A stretch of 64,000 nt of DNA. Source: Atrina japonica. Taxonomy: Eukaryota; Mollusca; Bivalvia; Pterioida; Pinnidae. Below, piece by piece: positions 45,301 through 57,655 of the stretch (its first letter is position 1; every line of letters starts with the position of its first letter). The translations under genes and the position numbers were made by a program. Below the pieces are notes generated by a model. It was not told where the DNA came from and did no database searches. It was given only the letters and a program-made list of their open reading frames with translations. The DNA lies in the NCBI GenBank assembly GCA_030159075.1, contig BROG01000348.1:65001-129000 (forward strand). Reading direction: 5' to 3'.

Positions 45301-45575
45301 TATAGAATTTAGAATTTAGAAAATTCAGTACGACACATTTTAAATGGACTATCGAAATAAGATATTTATTCATGGAGAACTTTGTTAAACGAGAAAAATA
45401 AAAACTTGTTAATTTGGGTACAGTTTAATTAAATGTTTTAGTAGTTTAGATTCAACAGGCAAGTATTGTTTAATTACAAAAGTAATTCAAAGTAACTTAC
45501 TTAATAATATAGATATATATAAAACAAACAATTCAAAATAAACATAAGAGTTTCGACAATTTATTTAAAATTAAA

Positions 45576-46771
45576 ATGTCAGAAAGTAGAAGTGAAATTA
45601 AGTTAGGAGATATTGCCCAAGAGTTAGATTATATAGAGGACCAAATGTATAAACAAGATTTAAATGAAGCTAAAACGAAAAGCTTAAATCAAACTGAATT
45701 AGAACATAATGAATCAGATAGAAAATATTACAGTTTGTCAGGAGGATTTTGGTGTAAAAATACAGAAAATAAAAATGATAATGAAGAGAAACATATATTT
45801 TATCAGATAATGAAACAGTTTTCAAATATGGCAAGTGCTATGGCAGTACCTGTGCATCAGGTGATTAAAAACTTTTCGGGTAAACCATCAGATTTCAAAA
45901 CTTGGATTTCTGACAGAGCCAAGTGTAGCCTTCGTGACATGTTCAGGAGCAGTAGCAGATTGTATTAGGATATATTTGATAGAACAAGAAAATAATGAAA
46001 ATTTACCCAGTTGGGGGGACCTCAAGAAATTACTAAAGGATAAGTTTGGGGAAATTAAAAATAAAAGGCAGGCATTGGCAAAATTACTAAATTTAAAACA
46101 GAAAACAGATGAATCTGTACAAATGTTTGGGGAAAGAATAATTCAGGCATCTGAAGATGTTTATACATCAGTACAAAGAAAAAACAAAAAACACGAAAGA
46201 CTTAATTGAACAACAATTGATAGATATTTTTTGTAAGAATGTCACATTTGACTATCTAAAAATGAAATTAATTAGGGAAGAACCAGCAACTTTAGACGCT
46301 GCTGTCAAAGTAGCAAAACGTGAGCAAAATATCAGGGATCAAATTTCATTAACTTTAGAAAATTCGCAAAATGTATTCCGATTAAACACAGAAAAAAATG
46401 ATAGAGATATTCAGCCAATGGAAGTTGATCATTTAAGAAATAAATTATGTAAAACTTGCATGAGGAAAGGTCATACTACTCAAAATTGTCCCAGAAACAT
46501 AGACGTAAATGCCGCGGACGAATCTGACAGTGATGATAGTGACAGTGACGATAGCCCACACACATCACGATTTAGTAAAAGGAAACATGTTAAGTTTAAA
46601 GAGAAAATTTCAATGCTCAGAGATAGCAAAGTAGATCAAAATAGACAAAATCAACAGTCAGTACCAGACTGGGTGTTAAGTGCGGAATGCTGGGTATGTC
46701 ACATGACTGGTCACCTCAAAAGAAATTGTCCCAATCGAAAAATTAACCCTCGAAATTGGGTACCATATTGA
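45576..46771 (+). pseudogene. gag region of a Ty3/gypsy-type LTR retrotransposon, frameshifted
   Basis: Three overlapping frames (45576-45968, 45934-46209, 46157-46771) together cover one gag-like protein, so there are two frameshifts. The middle part has the capsid-type pattern FSGKPSDFKTWI … SWGDLKKLLKDKFGE … LLNLKQKTDESVQMFGERI. The end has two CCHC zinc knuckles, CKTCMRKGHTTQNC and CWVCHMTGHLKRNC, which bind nucleic acid. A Ser/Asp-rich acidic spacer separates them. The strand is A-rich, as in many LTR elements. It is not functional as it stands. Confidence 0.85.
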
Positions 46772-47099
46772 CAATATAATCAGGGACCACCATCTAATCA
46801 TGGTAGGGGTAGAGCAAATTATAGAAATAACTATCAAAATAGACAAAACTTCAACCCTCGACCTCAACAATTTGAATACCAGCATGCTCAGCCAAACACT
46901 TCCGGTGCCACCTATGCAAAATTACACAACACCTCAGTCAAACAGGCAACTGGCGCTCCCTGCAACGCCTGCAACAAGTAAACAAAATTCAGAAAAACCC
47001 ACCCAACAATTAGGACAACAATGGTCTCAATATAGGGAACAGGGAAACTAGTAATCTCTCCTTATAAGGAAGCCAATAAGGACAGTGGTAGTTACTGAA

Positions 47100-50000
47100 G
47101 TAAATTAAGAAAAAGTAGGATGAATAAATTAAGTGATACATTAGACAAAAACTATGAAATTCATTTGGCAGGAAATCCTAGTTCACGTGTACTTTGGATA
47201 TAAAAACAAAAGTTTAGAACTTAAGTAGACACAGGAGCAGAAGTTTCATTAATTAGTAAAAAGTGCTTCCAAAATCTTCCAATCAAGGCTAAGGTTATTA
47301 GTGAAAAACCAAATCTTAGGGCAGTGAATGGTCAATCACTCAAGGTTATAGGTGCAGTAAATATTAAATTTACAATGAGTAAGTTGACCATGAATCATAA
47401 GTTTTATGTCACAGATGGTTTGAACAGAAACTTTATCCTTGGTTGGGATTGGTTGAGACAAAACGGAGTAAGGTTATACTTTGACCTAGGTTGTTTGAGA
47501 ATAGGGAGAACCTATGTCAAATTTGAAGATGACACCCACATATCATCTATTGTAAGAGTGTCAAAAGCAACTAAATTACGACCACAAGCTAAAACAATAT
47601 GTTTTTTTTTTTAAATAGGGCATTTAATAGGAGAAATACAGAAAATTTTGAAATATCAAGTATCAATGATGGATGTCTTTTAGGAGACCCAGGACTTGTA
47701 GTTCAAGAGTCAATAGGAAAAGTAACAGGAAATAGAAATATTCCAGTATTAGTTGTCAATCAAACAAACAAATATTATAGGTTAAAAAGAGGTCAAGTGA
47801 TATGGAAGGTTAGAGCTTTAGAAATAGATGAGATACAAGTAAAATCAACAGCCTAAAGTCCAGACAATACGGTAGGAGATATAGATTCTTTTAAAGATAT
47901 TGATGCGCCTTCAGAGTATAAAAATAGTATTTTTAGTTTATTGCAAGATAACAAAGATATCTGCGAAAACAGATGCAGAATTAGGGCATACAAATACAAT
48001 ACAAATGAAAATAGATACAGGAGACCATCTACCAATCAGAAAGAGGCCATATAGAACGCCCCTTAACAAACGACAAGTGATTGACAAAGCAGTAGATGAA
48101 ATGTTAGATGCAGGTATTATAGAAAGGTCAAGGTCAACATGGGCTTTTCCATTAGTTGTATTTTTTTTTTTCACACATTTTATTATGGCAAATGGCCAGG
48201 ATTTTTACATATCCCCTCCATCTCCACCTGGCTAGGGAGTATGGGGAATATTATGGGTGGCCAAGTACCATACACACTTAACATACATTACACACAAACA
48301 AACTCACACATATTTACATAGACACTTCAAACATACACAATATATAACATACACCGGACAAAAAAAAAAAAAAAAAAAAAAAACATTCACAAACATGTAT
48401 ACAAAAAAAAACACAAAAAAACCACACATACATACAGAAAAATAAATTGTACTATATGATATAGAGCAGTACAAAAAGTAGAAGTTTATAAACTGTTTAT
48501 ATATATGTATATAATAGTACTCTCTACAGTAGCTTTTTGTTTATAAAAATACTTGTATCTCACTTTTGAAGTCTTAGTACAAAAAAAATGTATAACTGAG
48601 TAAATACAACAGCAGATTCCATCAGTCATATATATGTAAAACATATGCATATTGAGACATATTGATACCCTCAATTAAATGTATAAACTAAATTACAAAG
48701 ACAAAAAATATCACTCTGTGTAAAAATCAGCTAACAGTTAGGTGTTCAGGCCAAAAAATCAAACCATACTCTCCAATCATCCTCAATTATAAAATCATTA
48801 TAAACCTTTGTATGTTTCTTTATTTGAAAAATGTTGTTTAATTGATTGAAATTCATCAAAGCAATGGCACAGACAGTGTTCCATTGTAACAAATTATATT
48901 CTAGTTCTATATGTATTCTCCTGCTGTCTTCCAAAAACTTATTTAATTCCATTAGTTTGCCAGTTGGTAACAAGGACGGATCTAAAGGAATGTGTGTGGA
49001 CTTTAGATCTTTAAAAAAGAGAGTGAAACCTATATTTTTCCTTTACCATTGATTGATGACATCTTAGCTAGGTTAGGAAAAGCAAAACATTTTATATTCA
49101 AGTTTAGATTTCTTAAGTTCTTGGGCATATTGGCAAGTACAAAAATATGGCTGGCAATGAAGATGTTAGAAAAGAGGAAACTGCATTTACTTGTCACAAA
49201 GGGTTTTTTCAATTTAATGTGATGCCTTTTGGGTTATGTAATTCTCCTGCTGTCTTCCAAAAACTTATGAATGAATAGTATTACAAGAATATGAGGACTT
49301 TTCAACAATAAAGCTTACTTGGATGATGAAAGTCTTAATATTTTCAAAAGACTCATATAAGAACATCTTAGACATATTCAAATAGTGTTTTGATAAGGTC
49401 AGGCAGCATGGTGCTATAAAAATGAAAATTAAAGAAAAAAATGTAGCTTCTTTAAAACAGAAATAGAATTTTTCAAATTTTTTTCAAAGATAGCTGAGCA
49501 TTTAATTGAGTATGACTACTAAGAAATATGTGGTCTAGATTCGAAATGGTCAAAAGAATGTCAAGTAGCCTTTTCGATTTTCTCAAAGATCGGTCCCCTG
49601 TCTAACAGTGGTTACCTTTGTTAGCTTGCCCTGATACAAACAAGCCTTCACCATGTGCTATACACAGATGCAAGTGATACTTGTGTTGGCAATCTTGTCT
49701 TACACAAAAATTACAGATACTGGAATAATAAAATTTGAATTTTAGAAAAACCTATCTATTATTTGTCTCATAAATTAAGTAAATCTCAAACAAAATGGTC
49801 TACAATAGAGAAGGAGTGCTTTGGAATAGCCTTTGCCCTTAAGAAACTCGGCTTATATTTACATGATGCCTAATTCTTGATACGCTCCGATCATCGTCCT
49901 TTGAAGTATCTATTAGATTCACCCCCTGCGGGTTTGATGCAAAATAAGAAAATACAGCAATGGGCTCTCAGTATTATTGCAGGTTACAACTGTAAGATTG

Positions 50001-51887
50001 AGTATATACTAGAAGGTTAGATTTTAGATTGTTGTTGCTGACTTTTTGTCAAGAATACCAAGAATATTCAGTCTTTAAGAAACAATTGATAATTCTGAGT
50101 CAGAGTCAGATACAGAGATAGAAATAGATGATAGATTCATGTGTAGAAATAGGAGAGCACATAAATTTTTCAAATATGTTCATACCTAAGAAATACGAAA
50201 TAGCTGATTCAAAGATAGATCCACCTGATGACTTAGTTAAACCCTTTATAGATCTACCAGGGGATATAGACATAAAGGTAGAACAAGAAAATTATGAGAA
50301 AATAGCAAAGCTTAAACTTAAATTGGAAAATGGAGGGGTCACTAAAAGAGAACAAAACAGTTTAATGGTGATAGACAGTTTGTTATACTTTATATCACAA
50401 CAAGATTAAGAAGATCCAAAGATTAGACTGTATATACCTAGAAATCTAGAAAACATTGTCATTAAGCAATACCATGTTTTGTTGGACATATGGCAGTAGA
50501 TAAAACATATGACATTATTAAACCTAAATATTATTTCCCAAAAATGTATCAAAAGTTGCACAAATATGTAGAACAATGTGTAACGTGTCAAACTAGAAGT
50601 AAAAGTAAAACGCATCCACCTCTTAAGAAAACGGATATTCCACCCTATCCTTTCGCTAAAATTGGTTTAGACCTATCAGGACAATACCGAGTCACCTTAT
50701 TAGCTAACAAATTACATCGTATCATTTTTAGATCTATATTCTGGATGACCAGAAGCTTTTAGTGTACCTGATAAATCAGCTGATAATATAGTCCATCTTA
50801 TATTAGAAGAAATATTTCCAAGATATGGCTGCCCTCTTCAGATACTAACAGATAATGGATCAGAAAATGTAAATAAAGCAGTACAAGAAACACTAAAAGA
50901 GTTAAATATAGACCATATCACAACATCTTACTATAGTCCTCAAAGTAATGGCAAAGTAGAAAGATTTCATAGAACCCTCCATAACGTAATGGCTAAGAAA
51001 ATATCTGATGATGTCCAAATTTGGGACATATATTTAAATCAAACATTAGCAGCAATTTTGATTTCATTTAAATGAATCTACTAAGTTCTCACCCTTTTAC
51101 GTGTTATATAACAGGGATGTAGTATTACCATTAGGTACAATTCTTACACCCAGAAGAAAATATAATGGAGAAGATCGACATAAAATAGCATTACAACAGC
51201 AACATAAAGCTTTTACGCTGGTATATAAAAATCGAAAAAAAGACAAAAGAAATATGCAGATAGGGGTAGTCAGGAAGTTCAATTTAAAGTAGGTGACCCA
51301 GTGTATATAAAATATCAGAGGAAAACTAGTAAACTAGATAATAAATGGACACCTTATTACAGGATAATAGAAGAGAAAGGACCTCTAAGCTTTATAGTTA
51401 AAACCAATTGACAGGAACTACAACAAAAACACACGCTAGACATCTTAGGTTAGCAAATCTAGATAATTGGGAGATACCCCATGACAAACTAAACAAACCA
51501 TTGAGAAAATCAACCTATGTAGTACCCCCAGATGCAGAATCTTCAGATGACGAAATTGATAAGGTTAAAGGTGAACATATTGTAAAAATGTCTCGACGTA
51601 TTCGAGATGATTCAGATAGTGAGGATGTCATTCTTTTGTCAGAATTACAAAGAATGTACAGAAATACAAAAATAGAAGATAGAGAGACACAAACACAACA
51701 TGATAATGATACAGTAAACAAAGAAATAAATGAGGTTAAAGGTCATAAAAAGTTAGTAGATGAGATATACCCTAATTTAAAAGGGATGTTGATAACATTA
51801 ATTTCAGGTTTTGATAACATGTGTAAGAATAATTTCACAATGTTTGATAACATGTGTAAAACAATGCAAATTTTAAGTGGTAACTAA
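47100..51887 (+). pseudogene. pol region of the Ty3/gypsy-type element (protease, RT, RNase H, integrase), broken
   Basis: In order: an aspartic protease motif VDTGAEVSLIS near 47225; the RT start with IDTGDHLPIRKRPYRTPLNK … GIIERSRSTWAFPL (to 48157); a foreign insertion; RT resuming with KDGSKGMCVDFRSLKKR near 48975; and YLDD at 49316-49327. RNase H follows (YTDAS near 49660, LSHKLSKSQTKWSTIEKEC, RSDHRPLKYLL). Integrase has CVTCQ of the zinc finger near 50580 and the core with LDLSG, TDNGSEN and NGKVERFH carrying the D, D, E triad. A C-terminal tail ORF covers 51408-51887. Many frameshifts and stops make it inactive. Domain order RT–RNase H–integrase marks the Ty3/gypsy group. Confidence 0.88.
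48158..48957 (-). mobile_element. Poly(A)-tailed retroposed insertion inside the gypsy RT, flanked by an 11-bp duplication
   Basis: The host RT reading is interrupted by about 800 bp that starts on + with a T run (48161-48171). On the − strand this is a poly(A) tail preceded by AATAAA (48179-48184). The 11-bp sequence ttccattagtt stands on both sides (48147-48157 and 48947-48957) as a target duplication, the signature of LINE-type target-primed reverse transcription. A 75-codon − strand ORF (48746-48973) crosses its 5' end; I do not recognise it. An A run lies at 48360-48383. Confidence 0.75.
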
Positions 51888-51970
51888 ATATAATTATAGG
51901 CAGATAATCAAAACAAAATAAAACATTCTTATATACAAGTAATACTTTAGTAAAATATAATAGATACCAA

Positions 51971-52066
51971 ATGATAGAAGATAGTTTTTGGTTATTGTTT
52001 ATATTTTTTATTTCAATATTGGTGATTTTGACAGTCATACTATTTATGTTTAGTAAACAAAATTAA
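51971..52066 (+). CDS. 31-residue single-membrane-segment ORF in the gypsy element
   Basis: The ORF starts ATG 51971 and ends TAA 52064. After MIEDSF come about 21 almost wholly hydrophobic residues (WLLFIFFISILVILTVILFM) and a short basic-polar end FSKQN. It lies just after pol and about 75 nt before a polypurine run, where an env-type gene would be in related elements. I know no homologue. A 96-nt ORF can occur by chance in AT-rich DNA, so coding status is uncertain. Confidence 0.35.
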   Translation: MIEDSFWLLFIFFISILVILTVILFMFSKQN

Positions 52067-52154
52067 AATTAAGTATAGGTATAGGTGTTTCAGATATTTT
52101 GTTACAAAGAAAAATAACTTAAGATAAGTGGTCAAATGATAGGGGAACGGAGAG

Positions 52155-52892
52155 TTGAGTCTTCCACAAAGCCAACTGTACAGTATAACAAGCAGTCAAC
52201 CACAAACAAGATGTATATTAAGAGACAATCAAATCAACGACATTTTGAGTTTTCTATATAATCGCATACATCAACAAACACCAGGCACGATAGAAGTACC
52301 AAGTGAACTTATTGACATAACTGTTAAACAAAAGAAATCAGGTGCATACAAAAACAAGTGATTAATTAATACATGTATGTGCATGGAAGAAAAATATAAC
52401 ATTAAACCAGTAGCTGAAAAAAAGATGAAAATGATGAACGAAAAGACAGAAATGGTTATATTTGATAAAATTCAAGAAAAAAAAGTACAGAAGACCGGCG
52501 ATGTGACGCCAAAGGAACAAAATGTAGATAAACTACCTGACGGAAGCTCGTTAACAGATGTTGAAATCGGTGACCACGATTGGTTTCGAGCAAGAATCCT
52601 GATCATAAACCCTGTCGGAAATAGCTTCAAATATTCAAGAAGTTAAAAGGAAAAGAAAATCGGCCGTGGACTTTTAATCGACGCGGAAGGAATTTATAAC
52701 AATCAAATTGAAAATATCACAGTGTTATGTGAGCGAATTTTAAAACAATCGAGTTATTATAACAAACATTATTCCAGGATGAGTCGGGAAGAATATTATT
52801 CAAGGAGGATTTTCCTTGGGAAACATTACTATATTGATAAGGAGGGCATTCCAAAAAGAAGACATTTTATTGTTACCCATATAATTCAATGA
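52155..52892 (+). pseudogene. Unrecognised ORF downstream of pol, interrupted by two stops
   Basis: One frame stays open over about 245 codons except for TGA at 52359 and TAA at 52644. The three parts are about 68 residues (LPQSQLYSITSSQPQTR…), then 89 residues from 52377 (EEKYNIKPVAEKKMK…VEIGDHDWFRARILIINP…), then about 82 residues to TGA 52890 (KKIGRGLLIDAEGIYNN…KHYYIDKEGIPKRRHFIV). The protein is basic, without membrane segments. I recognise no domain. It may be an extra ORF of the gypsy element or sit within a long LTR. Confidence 0.4.
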
Positions 52893-53778
52893 TGCATATT
52901 ATAAACTATAATTGATATTTGAGTATGTGTTAGTAAAGTGATAAACTGTATTTTTGTGGACTCATTATATAAACACTGTGCATAAAATTATACAAAGCAT
53001 GAACTATATTATTGTTTCACATTCATATAATCCAGGAGAGGATTTATGATAAAAAATCATATGTGTTATTTGAACGTAAATTCATTTGTGTTATAATTCA
53101 AATAATACTTACATGAAAATGAATTTACACAGATTAAAATCCATATCACAAATGGAACTAAATATTGTCAATTGATATTAATCCATATTATGAACTCTGA
53201 GTCAAGAACTGTTTTAAACGTGTGTGAATTATAGACATTCAGAAAACAAACTAATGTGGACATTGATATGAGACTTATAATGAATGAAAACATTATGTAA
53301 CTCTATATAATGAATTGATTATGATTTAATTATAAGCCTACATGGTGAAATTGAAATGTAAAAATCTTTTTCATGTATATGATGGTATAAATTAAAATAC
53401 ATACAAGTCACACCAATGGGAAAATTCAAAATCAAATATTTTTTTTTTTGAAAAGTATTTATAAAAAAGAACGAAATTTTTACAGTGAGTAAAAATTTCG
53501 GATGGATATGGACGAATTTAATACTATGAGGTACGGGAGGAAAATACTTTAAGTAAAAGAAAATATTAACTTGTAAATAAATATAAACTGATAATGAAAT
53601 GTGCCCTGTGATAAATCGTAACATGTACTTTTTTTAGTGAGAAATACGGGCAGCTGATTAAGTTACACAATGAAATTCATGTTTCGGACAAACAACTGGT
53701 GTAAAAAGGTCACGGAAGGTGAAACTTTGACAGATTTTGAAATGCACAGGGCCAGTATTCATCAGATTCTTGTTGATC

Positions 53779-54001
53779 AGAATGTGGGAGAAACTTCTAG
53801 AACTCTGGTGTTCTATTTTGTTGGGAATTGACCTTCATATATAAGCACCAGGGTTTTAGAAGGCAAGAGAGACCAGAGAGAGAGACAGAGACCGCCATTT
53901 TGACACAAGCTACTGTCGCCTGTACGTGTTTTTGATGTTACACTTGCTGTTCAATAAAATCTATACGATCACGAGCTGTTTATTGATTCTTAGTGGGTTA
54001 C
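53779..54001 (+). repeat. LTR-like segment (possible 3' LTR end)
   Basis: It begins tgtgggagaa and ends gggttaca, fitting TG…CA borders. It has a TATA-like tatataag at 53839, a purine-rich leader, and AATAAA at 53955 before a GT-rich end, the layout of a promoter plus polyadenylation unit. No second copy is visible in this window, so it could also be a solo element or an unrelated promoter. Confidence 0.35.
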
Positions 54002-54068
54002 AATAAGTGTTTTAGTGTATGGTCCAGGGTAGGAGTGGTTCTGATGTTAGTGATGAACTAGCCATGGG

Positions 54069-54446
54069 TAGTAAGTTTATTTACATCTGACCAAGGGTGT
54101 GTGTGAGCTGGTGTTGCATTGTATTGACCAAGGGATAAAGCTATTTACAACAGACCGAGGGTATGTGGGAACTGGTGTTGTATTGTATTGACCAAGGGAT
54201 AAAGCTATTTACAACAGACCGAGGGTATGTGGGAACTGGTGTTGCATTGTGTTGACCAAGGGATAAAACTATTTACAACAGACCGAGGGTATGTGGGAAC
54301 TGGTGTTGTATTGTATTGACCAAGGGATAAAACTATTTACAACAGACCGATGGTATGTGGGAGCTGGTGTCGTATTGTATTGACCAAGGGATAAAGCTAT
54401 TTACAACAGACCGAGGGTATGTGGGGACTGGTGTTATATTGTTCCT
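54069..54446 (+). repeat. 64-bp minisatellite, about 5.5 units
   Basis: Units start gaccaagggataaa at 54126, 54190, 54254, 54318 and 54382, exactly 64 bp apart with few changes; a diverged half unit precedes them. It lies just after the LTR-like segment. Confidence 0.9.
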
Positions 54447-54489
54447 AACTAGCCTATAAGATAATTTACATACAAAAGAATGTGATATG

Positions 54490-56760
54490 CTATGAGGTGC
54501 GATGAATGCGGCGTCTATTCTATCCATTTAATGTGTAGATGTGCCATATTGGGGTCCTGCCTGCGCCACCTTCCTTACTTGGAGAAGACAGCAGCTGCTA
54601 ACCGTGAGGTCGTACTGGAACGACCAGGTGTGACCCCTCCCCACATTTTCTCACGGACCAATTTTTTAAATACATTATCAACACGTGTGGAATCCAGAAA
54701 TAGGCTTCCAATACTTTTAAAAATAAAAAATTTCCTGGACTCCCTCATCATGCTCATGCATTTGTGTTTGCTGATACTCAATTTATTGTTGATAAATGAA
54801 TATTTCTGGGAAGCATACCCTGGATCACTGAAAATGGCGAATTTTTTGTCTGGAAGCTAGAGGATACCTCATCGAGCTTCGGAATTAATCCATCAACGCT
54901 ATTTTTTTAACGGTAAAGAGGTCATAATTCAATGTATGGAGGATACTAGGCCAAAACTTTGTCCCAATTTTAGTAACTTTTTTTGCTGATCCAACCTTCT
55001 TTTGAGAAGGATAATCAAAGTGGTTTAATAGCGGATTGCTATACGTATTTTCGCGTCTGGATGCAGAAAAAAGAGATTCCAAATTTAAAAAACTATCTGA
55101 AAGATGCGTACTCCTAGTGAAATATTGCCTCACAATTAATCCAACACTTAAAAATATGTGCAGTGATGAGAGAGAGTGTGTCACCTAAAGCTGATAAAAT
55201 AGGCGTAAAATCTTTCATTTTTCTATAAAAAGTTGAAAAATTGAAGACAAATTTCCGAAAATTCGCGACTTACTTTAAAATTTACAACACTCCAACTTGA
55301 CATCATCACTCTGCTGATGAGGTATGCATTGCATAAACAATTTTAATTTATGTTTAAATTTTAATTGTTTCAGTATAAACAAGTTTAATTAATGTCACCA
55401 GCCTCAAACCTAACCCCTTATAAAACCACCAATTGATTTGCTTCCTACACCACTGCATAAAGAATGCACCATTTCCACGCGCATGACGTCTTGTCACGCC
55501 ATCCATCTTTGAAAAATCCTGGACGGTTGTGCCCCCCTCCCCACTTTTCTGGACCCAGCTTCGCCACTGATCAATGTACCCGGGGAGAAATAACTGACCT
55601 TCTGCTACATGTATAAAATTTGCGTATTGCAAATAGTAAGAGTTATGGTTCTTAGACAATATTTATAGCTACTGTAATGCATCATCCCGAGCAAAGCTGA
55701 GGTTTGCAATCAACTCTCTCTCTCTCTTTCTCTCGTTGTGGTAACGCGTAGAAACATAAAAAATATAAAAATATACGAAAAAACCAGTAAACACTTTATA
55801 TTCACAAATCGTTGGCCCCTTGGCCTTTATCAAGTGTGAGACGACACAACCTATATGAGTAGTATCAAGGTTGTTTTTATAGCAATATAATTATACGTAA
55901 TATGGATCGTTAGCGAGCAAAACTTTATAAAAACAAACATGCATATGTTCATATTCGACCTCAACTGATGAAAGGTTTTTCTTTGACAAAAAAAAAACAA
56001 AAAACGACGTATCAGGCCTGGGACATTTTCATGGCCTTTTCGCAAACCGTTAACCTTAATTTCACGGCTACCTACGTGGAAATTTCGGCATTTAGTTAAT
56101 ATCACCCTTTATCGACAGAAAATATATTCTACCCCTCTTAAATTCGTCCTAAATAACCTTGTCTCATGGCCGACATGTATGTCTGTGTTTCAATTATTAA
56201 GCTTCAAAATTTCGCTTTCATTTTAAAATAGTCCTCTCATCTTTTGGGCGGAACTGGCGAAAATTAAACGGGAGCGAAAATTTCAAGGTGTACAGTATTA
56301 ATATGTTTAATAATTACAACCACCAAGTCGCTGTCACGGCTGGGTGACAGATTATGAGTCCCAAAATCAGGGGCGAAAATAGGCGTACGCACGGAAGCAA
56401 GTGCTTCCATATCATTTTTGCGGATTTTTTTTTTTACTGATTGAATAAATATAAGAATAAACACGTTATAAATTTTTCAGATTTATGAACAAATAATTAC
56501 TCCAGAATGCATTCAAATAAGTCCTGAAATACCTTAAAACGTTTTCGTCGGGGAGGGGAGACTTCGCCACCTGGTACGCCTACCAGGGCTTCGCCCAGGA
56601 TCCACTTGGGACCTAAGCGGTCCTCAGACCGCTCGCCTATATGTGCTTCCATATCATTTACTGCCTAGCTACGCCCCTGAAAATAATACATAAACCCATT
56701 AACTGGCATTTCGGTATTAGCCTATTATATCATACTGGGGCACTGATATAAAATTTTATT
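54490..56760. other. Repeat-like non-coding stretch
   Basis: Short ORFs only, with transposon-like debris (for example ggagaagacagcagctgcta, gggtccagaaaagtgggga on −). I recognise no gene. Confidence 0.35.
56100..56300. mobile_element. Inverted-repeat element, family CGAAAATTTCCAG
   Basis: A diverged copy with aatttcgctttcattttaaa and a right end cgggagcgaaaatttcaagg followed by tgtacagta. Confidence 0.55.
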
Positions 56761-57341
56761 TTCATAAACAGAACCAGCGTTTAAATTCCAAAGAACTAGA
56801 AAACTACGACGGCAATTATTTTACAGCGGTTACTCTTGGGTAGATTTGAAAATACGTTTGGATTACGCATTTGACCTTGCCTCATACCACTTTTCTTACA
56901 CCCATTTAATAATTGTGCTAAACCGATAAAGTCTTAGTAAACAGGATCGTCTTGAACATCTATGTTGTGTTTTTTTTTTCGCAAACTGGTAACTTTGGTA
57001 TTGTTTATAATATGTCGACTATCAACATTCACAACAATGAAGATGTTCTTATTGAAATCTATAAGAAGAAGCCCAAATGGGCCTAACAATCATCTGACTG
57101 AAATAGTACCCAGATTTGACCCTTTTGGATCCTAACCCTTTTCATACGCAAACTGTATGCGAGGATTCGTCTTGCGAAGTTTGGTTGAAAAAGACCCACT
57201 GTTCATGAGAAGTCGAAAATGTGTCAAATTTGACAAAAATCTGTTTACCTAAGTGCCTATGACCTTGACCTTTGATCTTGATTTTTTTTTTCAAAATGAT
57301 TCTTAGATAATTCCTTACAATTTTTTCATATATATTCATAG

Positions 57342-57503
57342 GCGTCGGAAGCAAATTGAAAGGGGAGGGGGGGGGGCTAAACTAACATAAAACACACACA
57401 CACACACGCCAGAAACGTCTGGGGGCTAGGCCCCAACTTTAAACACCAATTAAAAAGCTCGGGGGGGGGGGGGGGCTACCCCCCCCGGTTCCGACGCCTT
57501 TGT
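57342..57503. mobile_element. Inverted-repeat element with GGCGTCGGA ends
   Basis: cataggcgtcggaagcaaat at the left and ggttccgacgcctttg at the right, with G/C runs and an AC run between. It is in the opposite sense to 16023-16247 and is inserted in the CTTGACC-type repeat around 57.05-57.57 kb. Confidence 0.65.
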
Positions 57504-57655
57504 ATATATACACAAAAGTTTTTATTTATAAAACCAATTTGTATAAAATTGTACCCTATGTTACTGAAGCTCATTTTTATGATAACCTAAACTTTAGTAT
57601 ATCAAGTTATTATTGGACATGAGTGTTACCGTCTGCTCTACTAGAAAAGCAGTTA

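Larger units (their letters stand above)
45560..54001 (+). mobile_element. Decayed Ty3/gypsy-type LTR retrotransposon with possible 3' LTR
   Basis: gag and pol occupy 45576-51887, followed by small ORFs, a polypurine run (aggggaacggagag, 52141-52154) and an LTR-like end. I find no matching repeat upstream of gag, so no 5' LTR can be shown. Boundaries are therefore uncertain: the 3' end could be at the purine run or at about 54001, where ttaca closes a promoter-like segment. Another retroposon has inserted into RT. Confidence 0.6.

Noticed and set aside
54069..54446. Possible CRISPR array
   Set aside because: Contiguous 64-bp units without spacers in animal DNA; a minisatellite.
54492..54860. 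122-residue ORF with several cysteines
   Set aside because: No recognisable domain, surrounded by repeat debris, and without splice or promoter support.
55780..55870. Second Penelope-like end near the sequence ttggcctttatcaagtgtga
   Set aside because: It resembles such ends loosely but has no hammerhead core or coding remnant, so support is too weak.
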